Of a stretch of 55,927 nucleotides of DNA, positions 25,322 through 34,150 are shown in pieces. Under the pieces are notes generated by a model. That model did not search any database and had not been told where the DNA came from. It saw only the letters and a list, made by a program, of their open reading frames with translations. The number at the start of each line of letters is the position of its first letter. Position 1 is the first letter of the stretch. Position numbers and translations under genes: made by a program. The DNA comes from Deltaproteobacteria bacterium. Its GTDB lineage: Bacteria; Desulfobacterota; Syntrophobacteria; BM002. The stretch covers positions 1 through 55,927 of the forward strand of contig JAJDNB010000176.1 in assembly GCA_022340905.1 (NCBI GenBank), given 5' to 3'.

Positions 25322-27022
25322 TTATTTGTCTTGCTTCATCTTCTTCTCGATCTTGGCCCAGGTGTCGCGTAAAGTCACGGTCCGATTAAATATTAACTTA
25401 CTACCCGTTGAATCCGGGTCAAGGCAGAAATACCCAAGTCTTTCAAACTGGTAGCCACTTCCCAAGGCCGCGTTACCAACGGAGGGCTCGAGCGAGCAAG
25501 AGCGCAAAACCTCTAAAGAGTCTGGATTGACATTGCTTATGAAATCCTGGCCTTCCTCCACTTCTTCGGGATTCGGCTTTATGAAGAGATAGTCATATAA
25601 TCGTACTTCTGCCTCAATAGCATGTTCAGCTGAAACCCAGTGCAAAGTTCCCCTCACTTTGCGCCCATCCGGTGACCAGCCACCTTTTGTGGCGGGATCA
25701 TAGGTGCAGCGGAGCTCGATTATCTCTCCGGTCTTTTCATCCTTCACTACGTCTACACAGGTAATATAATAGCCATAGCGCAGCCTCACCTCACGCCCGG
25801 GAGCCAGACGGAACCACTTTTTTGGGGGATCCTCCCTGAAGTCGTCCCTTTCTATGTATAGAACCCTGGAAAAGGGAACCATCCGGGTTCCCATTGTAGA
25901 GTCCTCAGGATTGTTTATGGCCTCTAGTTCTTCCACCGTATCATCAGGATAATTTTCAACTACTACACGGAGGGGCCGCAAGACACCCATGATTCGAGGC
26001 GCACGTCTGTTCAAATCCTCCCGAACGCACCACTCGAGCAACTTTATATCGACCATACTGTCTTTTCTTGCTACTCCTATTCGCTCACAGAAGTCTCTAA
26101 TGGCTTCAGGGGTGTAACCTCGCCTGCGAAGCCCTGATATGGTTGGCATCCGGGGATCATCCCAGCCGTTTACGTATCCCTCTTTGACCAACCGCAGCAG
26201 TTTTCGCTTGCTCATAACGGTTTGGGACAAATTGAGACGAGCGAACTCTATTTGTTGTGGTTGATAGACCCCTAGCTCTTTAAGGAACCATTCGTATAGA
26301 GGGCGATGATCTTCAAATTCGAGGGTACATATTGAGTGGGTGATCTTTTCAATTGAATCGCAGAGACCGTGGGCCCAATCATACATGGGGTAGATACACC
26401 ATGTATCGCCCGTCCGATGATGTTCAGCATGTAAAATTCGGTACATTACCGGATCCCGCATATTGAGATTGCCCGAGGCCATGTCGATTTTTGCTCGAAG
26501 CACATGAACTCCGTTTTGAAATTCACCCGCCCGCATACTTTGAAAGAGACTGAGGTTTTCCTCCACTGAACGATTGCGGTACGGACTCTTCCTGCCAGGT
26601 TCCGTCAGGGTTCCGCGGTATTCTCTGATCTCTTCCGCGCTCAAACTGTCCACGTAAGCCTGTCCTTGCTTAATGAGTTGCACAGCATAATCGTGCAATT
26701 GCTCAAAGTAGTCGGAGGCGTAATAAAGGCGATCATCCCAGTTGAACCCTAGCCACCGGACATCCTCTTTGATTGATTCCACATATTCGACCTCTTCTTT
26801 GGTAGGATTGGTGTCATCAAAACGCAGGTTGCAAAGGCCACCATACGTTTCAGCGAGGCCGAAATTGAGACAAATAGATTTAGCATGTCCAATATGTAAA
26901 TAACCATTGGGCTCGGGAGGAAACCGGGTCATTACTCGACCGTCGTACTTGTTTGTCTCCAGGTCCTCCTCGATGATTCTCTCAATGAAGTTTGCAGGAG
27001 AGGTAGGATCCGTTACAGTCAT
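25322..27022 (-). CDS. glnS: Glutaminyl-tRNA synthetase
   Basis: This class I synthetase charges tRNA-Gln directly. The 566 residues contain [23 protein letters not shown] (HIGH region) and [14 protein letters not shown]. The E. coli GlnRS-like loop [18 protein letters not shown] and the [10 protein letters not shown] loop replacing KMSKS are also present. The C-terminal beta-barrel anticodon domain is complete. ATG 27022 is preferred to 27040 because AGGAG lies 8 bases upstream. With GlnRS present, the gltX gene in this window is probably a discriminating GluRS. The gene lies between repeat arrays, with the upstream 9-bp array in the same sense as transcription. Confidence 0.96.
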   Translation of the reverse strand: MTVTDPTSPANFIERIIEEDLETNKYDGRVMTRFPPEPNGYLHIGHAKSICLNFGLAETYGGLCNLRFDDTNPTKEEVEYVESIKEDVRWLGFNWDDRLYYASDYFEQLHDYAVQLIKQGQAYVDSLSAEEIREYRGTLTEPGRKSPYRNRSVEENLSLFQSMRAGEFQNGVHVLRAKIDMASGNLNMRDPVMYRILHAEHHRTGDTWCIYPMYDWAHGLCDSIEKITHSICTLEFEDHRPLYEWFLKELGVYQPQQIEFARLNLSQTVMSKRKLLRLVKEGYVNGWDDPRMPTISGLRRRGYTPEAIRDFCERIGVARKDSMVDIKLLEWCVREDLNRRAPRIMGVLRPLRVVVENYPDDTVEELEAINNPEDSTMGTRMVPFSRVLYIERDDFREDPPKKWFRLAPGREVRLRYGYYITCVDVVKDEKTGEIIELRCTYDPATKGGWSPDGRKVRGTLHWVSAEHAIEAEVRLYDYLFIKPNPEEVEEGQDFISNVNPDSLEVLRSCSLEPSVGNAALGSGYQFERLGYFCLDPDSTGSKLIFNRTVTLRDTWAKIEKKMKQDK

Positions 27023-27164
27023 AATTGCGGCTCCTTTCACTTTCTCATTTAGTAAGGATTCCGTGCATTGAGTACTTACTCGACCCTAAGGCGCAAAGTG
27101 CTCAGCGCGAAGCGTCAATTGGTAAAACCGTTCAAACCGTTGAAGTCGTTGAAATCGTTGAAGT

Positions 27165-27242
27165 CGTCCGTCACAGAGGTCAGAAGTCGGAGATCAGAGA
27201 TCAGTTTTACCCTGACCTCTGACATCTGATCTCTGACCTCTA
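27165..27242 (-). repeat. ~80-bp GATCAGAGATCAG hairpin repeat, copy 1 of 4
   Basis: It starts CGTCCGTCACAGAGG and runs through GGAGATCAGAGATCAGTTTT and CCCTGACCTCTGACATC to TGATCTCTGACCTCT. AGATCAGAGATCAG can pair with CTGATCTCTGACCTCT-type sequence. Copies at 35363 (same sense) and at 44055 and 47474 (opposite sense) share nearly every base. Confidence 0.85.
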
Positions 27243-27525
27243 ATCCCCGTCTCACATTGCTCTATGCTCTATGTGGTCTGGCCTGGGTTAAAAAATCATG
27301 TTTACTGTATGATGTAAGAGATAAATCATTATATTTCCCCATGGCAGACTATTCAATGGATAAAAGGATTAGACCGGGGTCTTGCCCCAGCCTCAATCAA
27401 GTCCTATAATTTTCACTCCTAATAATGGTTCCATGGGAGCAAACTCACATTGGCGACACCATGGATTAGGAGTAATGAGTGAGAGGTGGTCAGCATAGGG
27501 CATAGAGCATGGAGCATGGAGAAAT

Positions 27526-27640
27526 AAAGCTGGCAGCATCTCTCAGGTCTTTTCGAGGTTCGTGTCATATGGCTGCGCCGTCATTGGGTCACTACGCTTC
27601 ACTGTCATTCGTTGTCATAGGTAGGGGGCAGATGACAGGA
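27526..27640. repeat. Dispersed ~115-bp repeat, copy 5 of 5 (diverged)
   Basis: The left half is diverged (GCTGGCAGCATCTCTCAGG). The core GCGCCGTCATTGGGTCACTA and TTCACTGTCATTCGTTGTCA is clear, and it ends in GGGGGCAGATGACAG. Confidence 0.65.
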
Positions 27641-27721
27641 ATCGGGGATCAGGTGTCAGAGACTCCTGACCTATAATCTATAATATTTTCGCCTGATGAT
27701 TGAAGAGAAGGTCTGGTAGGG

Positions 27722-29716
27722 ATGAAGCCCTTTCAACTGGTCGCAGACTTTGAGCCACGGGGTGATCAACCTAAGGCGATCGCTGACCTGGCTGATGGTG
27801 TTATACGAGGCCTGAAGCACCAGGTTTTATTGGGGGTAACCGGTTCGGGTAAGACTTTCACCATGGCAAATGTCATCGCCCAGGTCCAAAAACCCACTCT
27901 GGTGATTGCCCCCAACAAGACACTGGCAGCCCAGCTTTATGGGGAATTCAAGAGACTATTCCCCCACAATGCGGTGGAGTACTTTGTTTCTTATTATGAC
28001 TACTATCAACCTGAAGCGTATGTTCCCACAACTGACACCTATATTGCTAAAGATGCCTCGATAAATGAAGAAATTGACAAGATGCGGCACTCGGCCACCC
28101 GCTCCTTGCTCGAGAGGCGTGACGTGATAATTGTAGCGAGCGTCTCGTGTATCTACGGACTGGGTTCTCCTGAGGCCTACCAGGGCCTGCTCCTCCACCT
28201 TGATCGAGGACAGCAAGTCGAACGGGAAAAAGTACTAAAGAAATTGGTGGAGATCCATTATCAGCGCAGTGATATGGATTTTCACCGAGGTACCTTCAGG
28301 GTCAGGGGTGATGTGGTTGAGATCTTTCCCGCCCATGAGCAAGAGCGAGCCGTTCGGATCGAGTTTTTCGGTGACGAGGTGGAGCGCATACTTGAGATTG
28401 ACCCCCTATGGGGAAAACCGGTGGGGGAACTGTCCCGGTTGGCAGTTTATCCAGCCAGTCATTATGTCACTACTCGACCAATGTTGGAGCACGCCATCAA
28501 GAATATAAAGGCTGAACTTCGGGAAAGTCTAGGTGTCTTTAGGGAGCAAGGAAAGCTACTGGAGGCCCAGCGTTTGGACGAACGATGCCGCTTCGATCTC
28601 GAAATGCTCCAGGAATTAGGCTACTGTACCGGCATAGAGAACTACTCGCGTCACCTCACCGGCAGGGCACCAGGGGAACCACCGCCTTGCTTGCTGGATT
28701 ACTATCCGGATGACAGCCTTTTCTTTATTGATGAAAGCCACATTGCCGTGCCTCAATTGCAAGGAATGTATCGAGGAGACCGCTCAAGAAAGCTTACGCT
28801 GGTGGAGTACGGGTTTCGCCTTCCTTCCGCTTTAGACAATCGGCCATTGTCCTTTGAAGAATTCGAGGCAGTAGTGCCACAGGTTGTCTATGTTTCGGCA
28901 ACCCCCGCAGATTATGAACTCAGGAAGGCCCAAGGAGTAGTAGTAGAGCAGATAATCAGGCCGACAGGACTCATGGACCCAAAAATCAGCGTGAGACAGG
29001 CGGAGCATCAGGTGGATGACCTCATTGGCGAGATCCGCCGCCGCACTGAGCGAAACGAAAGAACTCTCGTTACCACTCTGACCAAGAGGATGGCTGAAGA
29101 TCTCACCGAGTATCTTACTGATATGGGCATAAAAGTCCGCTATCTCCATTCTGATATAAATACCATCGAGCGCGTAGAAATAATCCGTGATCTGCGACTA
29201 GGCCGTTTTGATGTGTTGGTGGGCATAAATCTCCTTCGAGAAGGCCTTGACATTCCTGAGGTCTCACTGGTCTCAATCTTAGATGCAGATAAAGAGGGGT
29301 TTTTGCGTTCGGAAAGATCACTAATCCAAACGTGCGGCAGGGCAGCTCGCAATGTGGCTGGCGAGGTTATTCTCTATGGGAGCGAAGTAACTCCTTCCAT
29401 GGACAGAGCAATGGATGAGACAAACAGAAGACGTCTGATGCAAAAAGAGTATAATCAGAAACATGGCATTACTCCAGAAAGCATCAAGAAAGAAATTCAT
29501 AATATCTTGGAATCCATTTACGAGTATGACTACGTAACCGTACCGACTATAGAGGAGGAAAGTGTACAATACAGGACAGTCGAAGAGTTGGATCGGCACA
29601 TAGCGGGATTAGAGAAACAGATGAAAGAAGCGGCTGTCAACCTGGAATTCGAGGAAGCCGCCCGCTTGCGCGACGAAATAAGGGGTCTCAAGGAGCAAAG
29701 GTTAGAGATGTATTGA
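27722..29716 (+). CDS. uvrB: Excinuclease ABC subunit B
   Basis: This helicase-like damage-verification subunit acts in nucleotide excision repair. The 664 residues include Walker [11 protein letters not shown] near residue 40 and the beta-hairpin region [12 protein letters not shown]. They also include DESH ([15 protein letters not shown]), the motif V/VI region [17 protein letters not shown] and [11 protein letters not shown]-terminal UVR domain ([19 protein letters not shown]) contacts UvrC. The ATG follows GGTAGGG. uvrC lies 260 bases downstream beyond a repeat spacer, so the two repair genes are adjacent. Confidence 0.98.
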   Translation: MKPFQLVADFEPRGDQPKAIADLADGVIRGLKHQVLLGVTGSGKTFTMANVIAQVQKPTLVIAPNKTLAAQLYGEFKRLFPHNAVEYFVSYYDYYQPEAYVPTTDTYIAKDASINEEIDKMRHSATRSLLERRDVIIVASVSCIYGLGSPEAYQGLLLHLDRGQQVEREKVLKKLVEIHYQRSDMDFHRGTFRVRGDVVEIFPAHEQERAVRIEFFGDEVERILEIDPLWGKPVGELSRLAVYPASHYVTTRPMLEHAIKNIKAELRESLGVFREQGKLLEAQRLDERCRFDLEMLQELGYCTGIENYSRHLTGRAPGEPPPCLLDYYPDDSLFFIDESHIAVPQLQGMYRGDRSRKLTLVEYGFRLPSALDNRPLSFEEFEAVVPQVVYVSATPADYELRKAQGVVVEQIIRPTGLMDPKISVRQAEHQVDDLIGEIRRRTERNERTLVTTLTKRMAEDLTEYLTDMGIKVRYLHSDINTIERVEIIRDLRLGRFDVLVGINLLREGLDIPEVSLVSILDADKEGFLRSERSLIQTCGRAARNVAGEVILYGSEVTPSMDRAMDETNRRRLMQKEYNQKHGITPESIKKEIHNILESIYEYDYVTVPTIEEESVQYRTVEELDRHIAGLEKQMKEAAVNLEFEEAARLRDEIRGLKEQRLEMY

Positions 29717-29976
29717 CATGCAAAGATTAGACGACAGAGGACAGACGACAGCAGTTCAAGGTCCCAAGTTCCAAGTTTCAAGTTAGGACAAGTTATTAAC
29801 TGGAGCCCTCCGTGTACCGAATAAGGGATAGCATCTCGTAGGCCTAACCATTTGCCGTTCACGGTTCACCATTTACCATTTGATGGTTTTGGCCATTTGA
29901 CTGCTCGACCAATCGACCATTTGACTAATCGACGACTTGAACGGTCGCCCTGCGCTATGCGCTTTGCGAAAGTAAT
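29717..29976. repeat. Repeat mosaic between uvrB and uvrC
   Basis: ACGACAGAGGACAGACGACAG heptamers (29731-29752) are followed by CCCAAGTTCCAAGTTTCAAG. Then come GTTCACGGTTCACCATTTACC 7-bp words (29858-29882), 9-bp GACCATTTGACTAATCGACG words (29885-29945) and CTGCGCTATGCGCTTTGCG (29949-29968) directly ahead of the uvrC start. Confidence 0.72.
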
Positions 29977-31836
29977 ATGAAGATACCTGCCAAATTACAA
30001 AACAAATTAGACAATCTTCCTTCAAGCCCTGGTGTCTACTTGATGAAGGACTCCCAAGGCAAAATTCTTTATGTGGGAAAGGGAAAGGACCTGCACAAGC
30101 GGGTTCTTTCATACTTCCGGCAAAAAGATCACCCTTCTCCCAAAATTCGAGTCCTGGTTGAAAAGATCTCTGATTTGGAATTTATAGTCACAGGTTCAGA
30201 GAAAGAGGCACTGATTCTTGAGTCAAATCTGATCAAACACCACCGGCCCCGCTACAACGTAGTCCTGCGGGATGATAAGAGATACCTGGTTCTGCGTTTG
30301 GACCTAAAGGAAGATTATCCGAGGCTAACACTGGTGCGACGCATACGTAATGACGGTGCGCTTTACTTTGGCCCATACGCCTCAGCTCATGCAGTAAGGC
30401 AGACTCTTAAAGTTTTGCATGGTATGTTCCCATTACGCCAGTGCAGTGGCCGCAAATTTAAGAGCCGTCGACGTCCCTGTTTGAACCATCAAATGGGCCG
30501 TTGCCTTGGATTGTGTGCCGGGACTGTAACACCTGAAGAGTATGCACCGGTAGTGGAACAGGCCGTTCTTTTCTTGAAGGGCCGTACCCGAGACCTGCAG
30601 ATGAAATTGCGCGAGGAAATGCATCGATCTGCTGAAAGACTCGAGTTTGAGAAGGCTGCCATGTATCGAGACCGCCTAAATGCTGTGGAAAAAAGCCTGG
30701 AGAAACAGCTAATGGTCTCTTCTCGCTTTCGAGATCAGGATGTTATCGGCACGCATGAATCGGGGGAAAAACTTGGCCTGGCAGTCTTGTTTATCAGAGA
30801 AGGCAGGTTGGTTGGAAGTAGGGCTTTTGTCTTCAAGGACGGCAACAACAGTGTGCCAGAAGTAATGCGTGGTTTTATTTTGCAGTATTACGAAAAGGGT
30901 AAGTCGATCCCTGAGGAAATATTGTTAAGTGAGCCTGTTTCAGAACAAGATCTACTGACGGAATGGCTATCAGACCTCAAAGAAAAACGAGTAATCCTTC
31001 GGGTACCTAAAAGAGGGGAGAGTAGGGGCCTAGTGACCATGGCCTGCCAAAATGCAGCAAATTATCTCGTGAGTGAAGTGCCGAAGCCCACTGATCCTCT
31101 TCCTGCACTTGAGAGAGTACAAAAAAAGTTGGGTTTGGAATCTTTCCCTCATCGCGTGGAGTGTGTTGACATATCCAATTTCCGGGGTCGGTTCGCGGTG
31201 GGCTCGCTCGTGGTTTTTGAAGATGGAGAGCCGGACAAAGCAGCCTACCGTAGATATCGTATCCGGGATGTTGCTCGGATAGACGATCCAGCGATGATGG
31301 CCGAAGTGATAAGACGAAGGTTTACTGACGAAAAAGACTCGAAGGTGATGCCTGATCTTCTGGTGGTCGATGGTGGCAAAGCCCAACTCAACCAGACCCT
31401 GGCGATTCTTGGTGACCTAAAATTGAAAGGAGTAGTGCCCGTCGTGGCCTTGGCAAAGAAGAACAGGCTAGCGAACCAGGGTGAACCAGCTAAAAGCGAC
31501 AGGCTTTATCTGCCGGGACGAAAGACTCCCCTGCTTCTCGAGAGTGATCCGCCGATACAATTTCTTCTTGGACGTCTGCGCGACGAAGCCCATCGTTTTG
31601 CCATAGAGTACTATCAGAAGCGTCACCGGAGGAATACTCTCCGCTCGAGGTTGGATGACATTCGAGGCATTGGACCCAAACGGCGTACCGCTTTGATTCA
31701 ATCTTTCGGCTCGGTAAATCAGTTGGCTAAAGCCACTGTTGAGGAGATTAGTCAGGTTTCAGGGGTTAGCAGAAAACTGGCTGAAGAGATCTTCTCTGCT
31801 TTGGGAAGTAATTCTTCTGACAAAATGAGAATTTAG
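29977..31836 (+). CDS. uvrC: Excinuclease ABC subunit C
   Basis: This dual-incision nuclease acts in nucleotide excision repair. The 619 residues begin with a GIY-YIG domain (SPGVYLMKDSQGKILYVGKG). A cysteine-rich segment follows (CLNHQMGRCLGLCAG), probably binding an iron-sulfur cluster, then a UVR motif (EFEKAAMYRDRLNAVE). The RNase H-like nuclease domain has CVDISNFRG and VVDGGKAQL. Tandem helix-hairpin-helix motifs close the protein (DDIRGIGPKRRTALI, ISQVSGVSRKLAEEI). Length and domain order are standard. It follows uvrB. Confidence 0.97.
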   Translation: MKIPAKLQNKLDNLPSSPGVYLMKDSQGKILYVGKGKDLHKRVLSYFRQKDHPSPKIRVLVEKISDLEFIVTGSEKEALILESNLIKHHRPRYNVVLRDDKRYLVLRLDLKEDYPRLTLVRRIRNDGALYFGPYASAHAVRQTLKVLHGMFPLRQCSGRKFKSRRRPCLNHQMGRCLGLCAGTVTPEEYAPVVEQAVLFLKGRTRDLQMKLREEMHRSAERLEFEKAAMYRDRLNAVEKSLEKQLMVSSRFRDQDVIGTHESGEKLGLAVLFIREGRLVGSRAFVFKDGNNSVPEVMRGFILQYYEKGKSIPEEILLSEPVSEQDLLTEWLSDLKEKRVILRVPKRGESRGLVTMACQNAANYLVSEVPKPTDPLPALERVQKKLGLESFPHRVECVDISNFRGRFAVGSLVVFEDGEPDKAAYRRYRIRDVARIDDPAMMAEVIRRRFTDEKDSKVMPDLLVVDGGKAQLNQTLAILGDLKLKGVVPVVALAKKNRLANQGEPAKSDRLYLPGRKTPLLLESDPPIQFLLGRLRDEAHRFAIEYYQKRHRRNTLRSRLDDIRGIGPKRRTALIQSFGSVNQLAKATVEEISQVSGVSRKLAEEIFSALGSNSSDKMRI

Positions 31837-31850
31837 TATTATTATTTAAA

Positions 31851-31915
31851 GGTTTCAGTGTTCAGCGCTCAGGTTTCAGTTTTTATGTTTCTTGCCTGAA
31901 ACCTGAAATCTGCGG
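31851..31915. repeat. Heptamer-armed hairpin between uvrC and gltX
   Basis: The words GTTTCAG-TGTTCAG-CGCTCAG-GTTTCAG form the left arm and CCTGAAA-CCTGAAA-TCTGCGG the right arm. CAGGTTTCAG (31870-31879) pairs perfectly with CTGAAACCTG (31896-31905). There is no T run, so it is not a classic terminator. Confidence 0.7.
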
Positions 31916-31975
31916 CAGCTCAAAACCGCCTACTTTGGAATAACTGCATTGACTACCGTGGAGGAGAAGAACCGG

Positions 31976-33457
31976 ATGGAAGAGGTACGGGTACGCTTTC
32001 CCCCTAGTCCCACAGGATACTTGCACATCGGTGGAGCCAGAACCGCCATTTATAATTGGCTTTTTGCTCAAAAGACAGGGGGAAAGTTTGTTCTCCGCAT
32101 AGAGGACACTGATATTGAAAGGTCCACTGAGGATTCTATCAAGGGCATTTTAGATGGGCTTGAATGGCTCGGGATAACCTGGGACGAAGGCCCCTATTTT
32201 CAATCGGCCTTTGCGAATGATCACCGTAGAGCAGCACAAAAATTGGTCGAGATCGGTGATGCTTACAAATGTTTCTGTACCCAAGAAGAGCTGGAACAAA
32301 AGCGAGAAGGGGCAAAGAAAAGAAAAGAAGACTACCACTACGACGGTACCTGCCGGAACCTTTCCGCTGATGAGGTGGCTCGTTTGGAAGCCGAAGCTCG
32401 ACCCTACGTGATTCGCTTCAAGGTAGTTCGCGGTCCAGGGGGTGTTGTATTTCAAGATGCGGTCTATGGTGTGATAGAGAAAAGGTACAGGGATATAGAA
32501 GACTTCGTTATCCTGCGTTCAGATGGTTCTCCCCTGTATGTTCTTTCCAATGCAGTGGATGATATCCGCGATAGAATTACTCATGTAATACGAGGGCAAG
32601 ATCATCTGGCTAACACTCCCAAGCAAATAATGATTTATGAGGCCCTCGGCGAAAAGTTACCCCGGTTCGCTCACATGCCGCTTACTTTGGATCCGCAGAA
32701 GCGCAAGATTTCCAAGAGGGCTCACGGTGAAGTGGTGTCAGTGCAGTATTATCGTGAGCGAGGCTTCTTGCCCTGGGCTCTGGTTAATTTCCTTGTTCTC
32801 CTAGGGTGGTCCACTTCAGACAATCGGGAAATTTTTTCTAAAGAGGAACTCATTGAAGCCTTTTCTTTAGAAGGCATAAACCGAGCAAATTCCGTCTTTG
32901 ACATTCGTAAGGATGATCCCAAATTTTTCACCGATCCCAAGGCGATAAGTATTAATGCCCATTATTTGCGAACTATTAAGGTTGAAGACCTATTGCCTTA
33001 CGTAGAAGCGGAAATGAAGGCCGCAGGATCATGGGATCCTGCCTTCGGTACAGAGAAAAAATCCTGGTTTGCTTCCACCGTGGACCTCATTCGCAGCCGT
33101 TACCATACCACCAAAGATTTCGTCAATCTGGGACGATGTTATTTTGCTGATGATTTCCCCATTGAAGACAAGGTACTACGCAAGAACATCTTGAAGCATG
33201 AAAATCTTAAACTATGGCTGCCCTTGACGGCAGATCGGCTTGAAGTACTTGAAGAGTTCAGGGTTGAGCTGATCGAGCGGGTTATCCGCGACCTTGCTGA
33301 TGAGCTGGATGTCAAAGCAGGAATTCTCATCAATGGTGCGCGGGCTGCTGTGACTGGACAGGCCGCCGGCCCCGGTCTTTTCGAAGTGCTTGCAGCTGTG
33401 GGCAAAGAGAGAGTGCTGAAGCGTCTGCGAGAAGTTCCCAAACTCTATGAGGAATAG
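31976..33457 (+). CDS. gltX: Glutamyl-tRNA synthetase
   Basis: This class I synthetase for tRNA-Glu is about 493 residues. The HIGH motif is in RFPPSPTGYLHIGGARTA and the KMSKS-type loop is RKISKRAHGEV. The helical C-terminal anticodon-binding domain is complete and ends in RLREVPKLYEE. ATG 31976 is chosen because GGAGGAG lies just upstream and the protein then begins MEEVRVRFPPSP, the usual GluRS start. The TTG at 31949 would add nine residues. A separate GlnRS in the window suggests it need not misacylate tRNA-Gln. Confidence 0.96.
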   Translation: MEEVRVRFPPSPTGYLHIGGARTAIYNWLFAQKTGGKFVLRIEDTDIERSTEDSIKGILDGLEWLGITWDEGPYFQSAFANDHRRAAQKLVEIGDAYKCFCTQEELEQKREGAKKRKEDYHYDGTCRNLSADEVARLEAEARPYVIRFKVVRGPGGVVFQDAVYGVIEKRYRDIEDFVILRSDGSPLYVLSNAVDDIRDRITHVIRGQDHLANTPKQIMIYEALGEKLPRFAHMPLTLDPQKRKISKRAHGEVVSVQYYRERGFLPWALVNFLVLLGWSTSDNREIFSKEELIEAFSLEGINRANSVFDIRKDDPKFFTDPKAISINAHYLRTIKVEDLLPYVEAEMKAAGSWDPAFGTEKKSWFASTVDLIRSRYHTTKDFVNLGRCYFADDFPIEDKVLRKNILKHENLKLWLPLTADRLEVLEEFRVELIERVIRDLADELDVKAGILINGARAAVTGQAAGPGLFEVLAAVGKERVLKRLREVPKLYEE

Positions 33458-33637
33458 GGCGTCCCCGCCCCCTTTTCCTTTGTGATTCTCACTTTTGGAG
33501 AGGTGGGCAGGGTTGACTTTTCTTCTCTGACACTGGCACGTTTCTTGAAGGTATTCGACCCAGCACTCCAAAGCTTCTATCGACTCGGAGAATACTTTTG
33601 AGCAGATCCTGGCTAGCCAGAGAGGAGTAGATGCTAA
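33458..33637. other. Spacer upstream of the cyclase operon
   Basis: A 180-base spacer without the common repeat words. It carries the sigma-54-like site at 33533 and a possible TTGACT (33513-33518). AGAGAGGAGTAGATGCTAA precedes the ATG at 33638. Confidence 0.5.
33533..33549 (+). promoter_or_regulatory. Candidate sigma-54 (RpoN) promoter
   Basis: CTGGCACG-TTTC-TTGAA matches the RpoN consensus (TGGCACG-N4-TTGCW) in the -24 block and spacing. It has A in place of C in the -12 GC. It lies about 90 bases ahead of the coiled-coil/cyclase pair. The -12 mismatch keeps confidence low. Confidence 0.35.
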
Positions 33638-34147
33638 ATGTCACTTGGTGAACTGCCTTCCAGCGGAATTTACCTTTATATTGCTTTAGGTTTGGTGGTC
33701 TTGCTCGTGTTGCTGTATCAGCTGGCCGTCCAGGTGAGAGCAAGGAAAAAAATTGGCGAGTTGGAGAAACGAATCGCAGCAGTCGAGGAGGGTCAGACCG
33801 CGGTGTTTGCTAACGTGGAAAAAAAGGCTGATACACTGAAGGAAATAGTTTTTGAAAAAACAAAACCCATGACCACCAAACTCAATGAACTTTCCAAGAA
33901 AGTTAGTATGATGCTCGAGAGAAATGAAGCATTTCGACGAGAATTGGAAGATCAAATAGAACCTGTCAAGTCCTCAATAGATGAGACAGCAGCTAAATTT
34001 AATACCTCTCAAGATGCCATGAGGAAAGTGGTCCAAGATGGTAAGAACGAGATTGACAGAATGAACAAAGAGGTGGAAGGGTTTAAACAAGAAATTCGCA
34101 AAGTAAAAGACTTCATCCGAGACGGCATTATTGATCTCGAGCTCTAA
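33638..34147 (+). CDS. Membrane-anchored coiled-coil protein, unknown function
   Basis: This 169-residue protein is not recognised as a named family. Residues about 10-32 form one hydrophobic segment (YIALGLVVLLVLLYQLAV). A basic patch (RARKK) suggests the rest lies in the cytoplasm. The remaining about 130 residues are highly charged and predicted coiled coil (LEKRIAAVEEG, LNELSKKVSMMLERNEAF, MNKEVEGFKQEIRKVKDFI). It ends DGIIDLEL. The stop is three bases from the cyclase ATG, so the two are almost certainly co-translated. It may anchor or signal to the cyclase; this is inference from the operon. Confidence 0.75.
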   Translation: MSLGELPSSGIYLYIALGLVVLLVLLYQLAVQVRARKKIGELEKRIAAVEEGQTAVFANVEKKADTLKEIVFEKTKPMTTKLNELSKKVSMMLERNEAFRRELEDQIEPVKSSIDETAAKFNTSQDAMRKVVQDGKNEIDRMNKEVEGFKQEIRKVKDFIRDGIIDLEL

Positions 34148-34150
34148 TCC

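Larger units (their letters stand above)
27041..27721. repeat. Large repeat-rich spacer between glnS and uvrB
   Basis: In order: a GGCGCAAAGTGCTCAGCGCG word (27091-27112); reverse-sense 9-bp words (GTTGAAGTC, GTTGAAATC; 27120-27168); hairpin unit copy 1 (27165-27242); CTCTATGCTCTATG; a repeat-free AT-rich part with the inverted repeat ACTCCTAAT/ATTAGGAGT (27415-27423 and 27465-27473); GCATAGAGCATGGAGCATGG (27496-27519); dispersed unit copy 5; and GGGGATCAGGTGTCAG words. No gene is evident. Confidence 0.72.

Noticed and set aside
27041..27721. T-box or other leader control of aminoacyl-tRNA synthetase genes
   Set aside because: No T-box sequence (TGGNACC-type) and no terminator/antiterminator pair was found ahead of proS, cysS, glnS or gltX.
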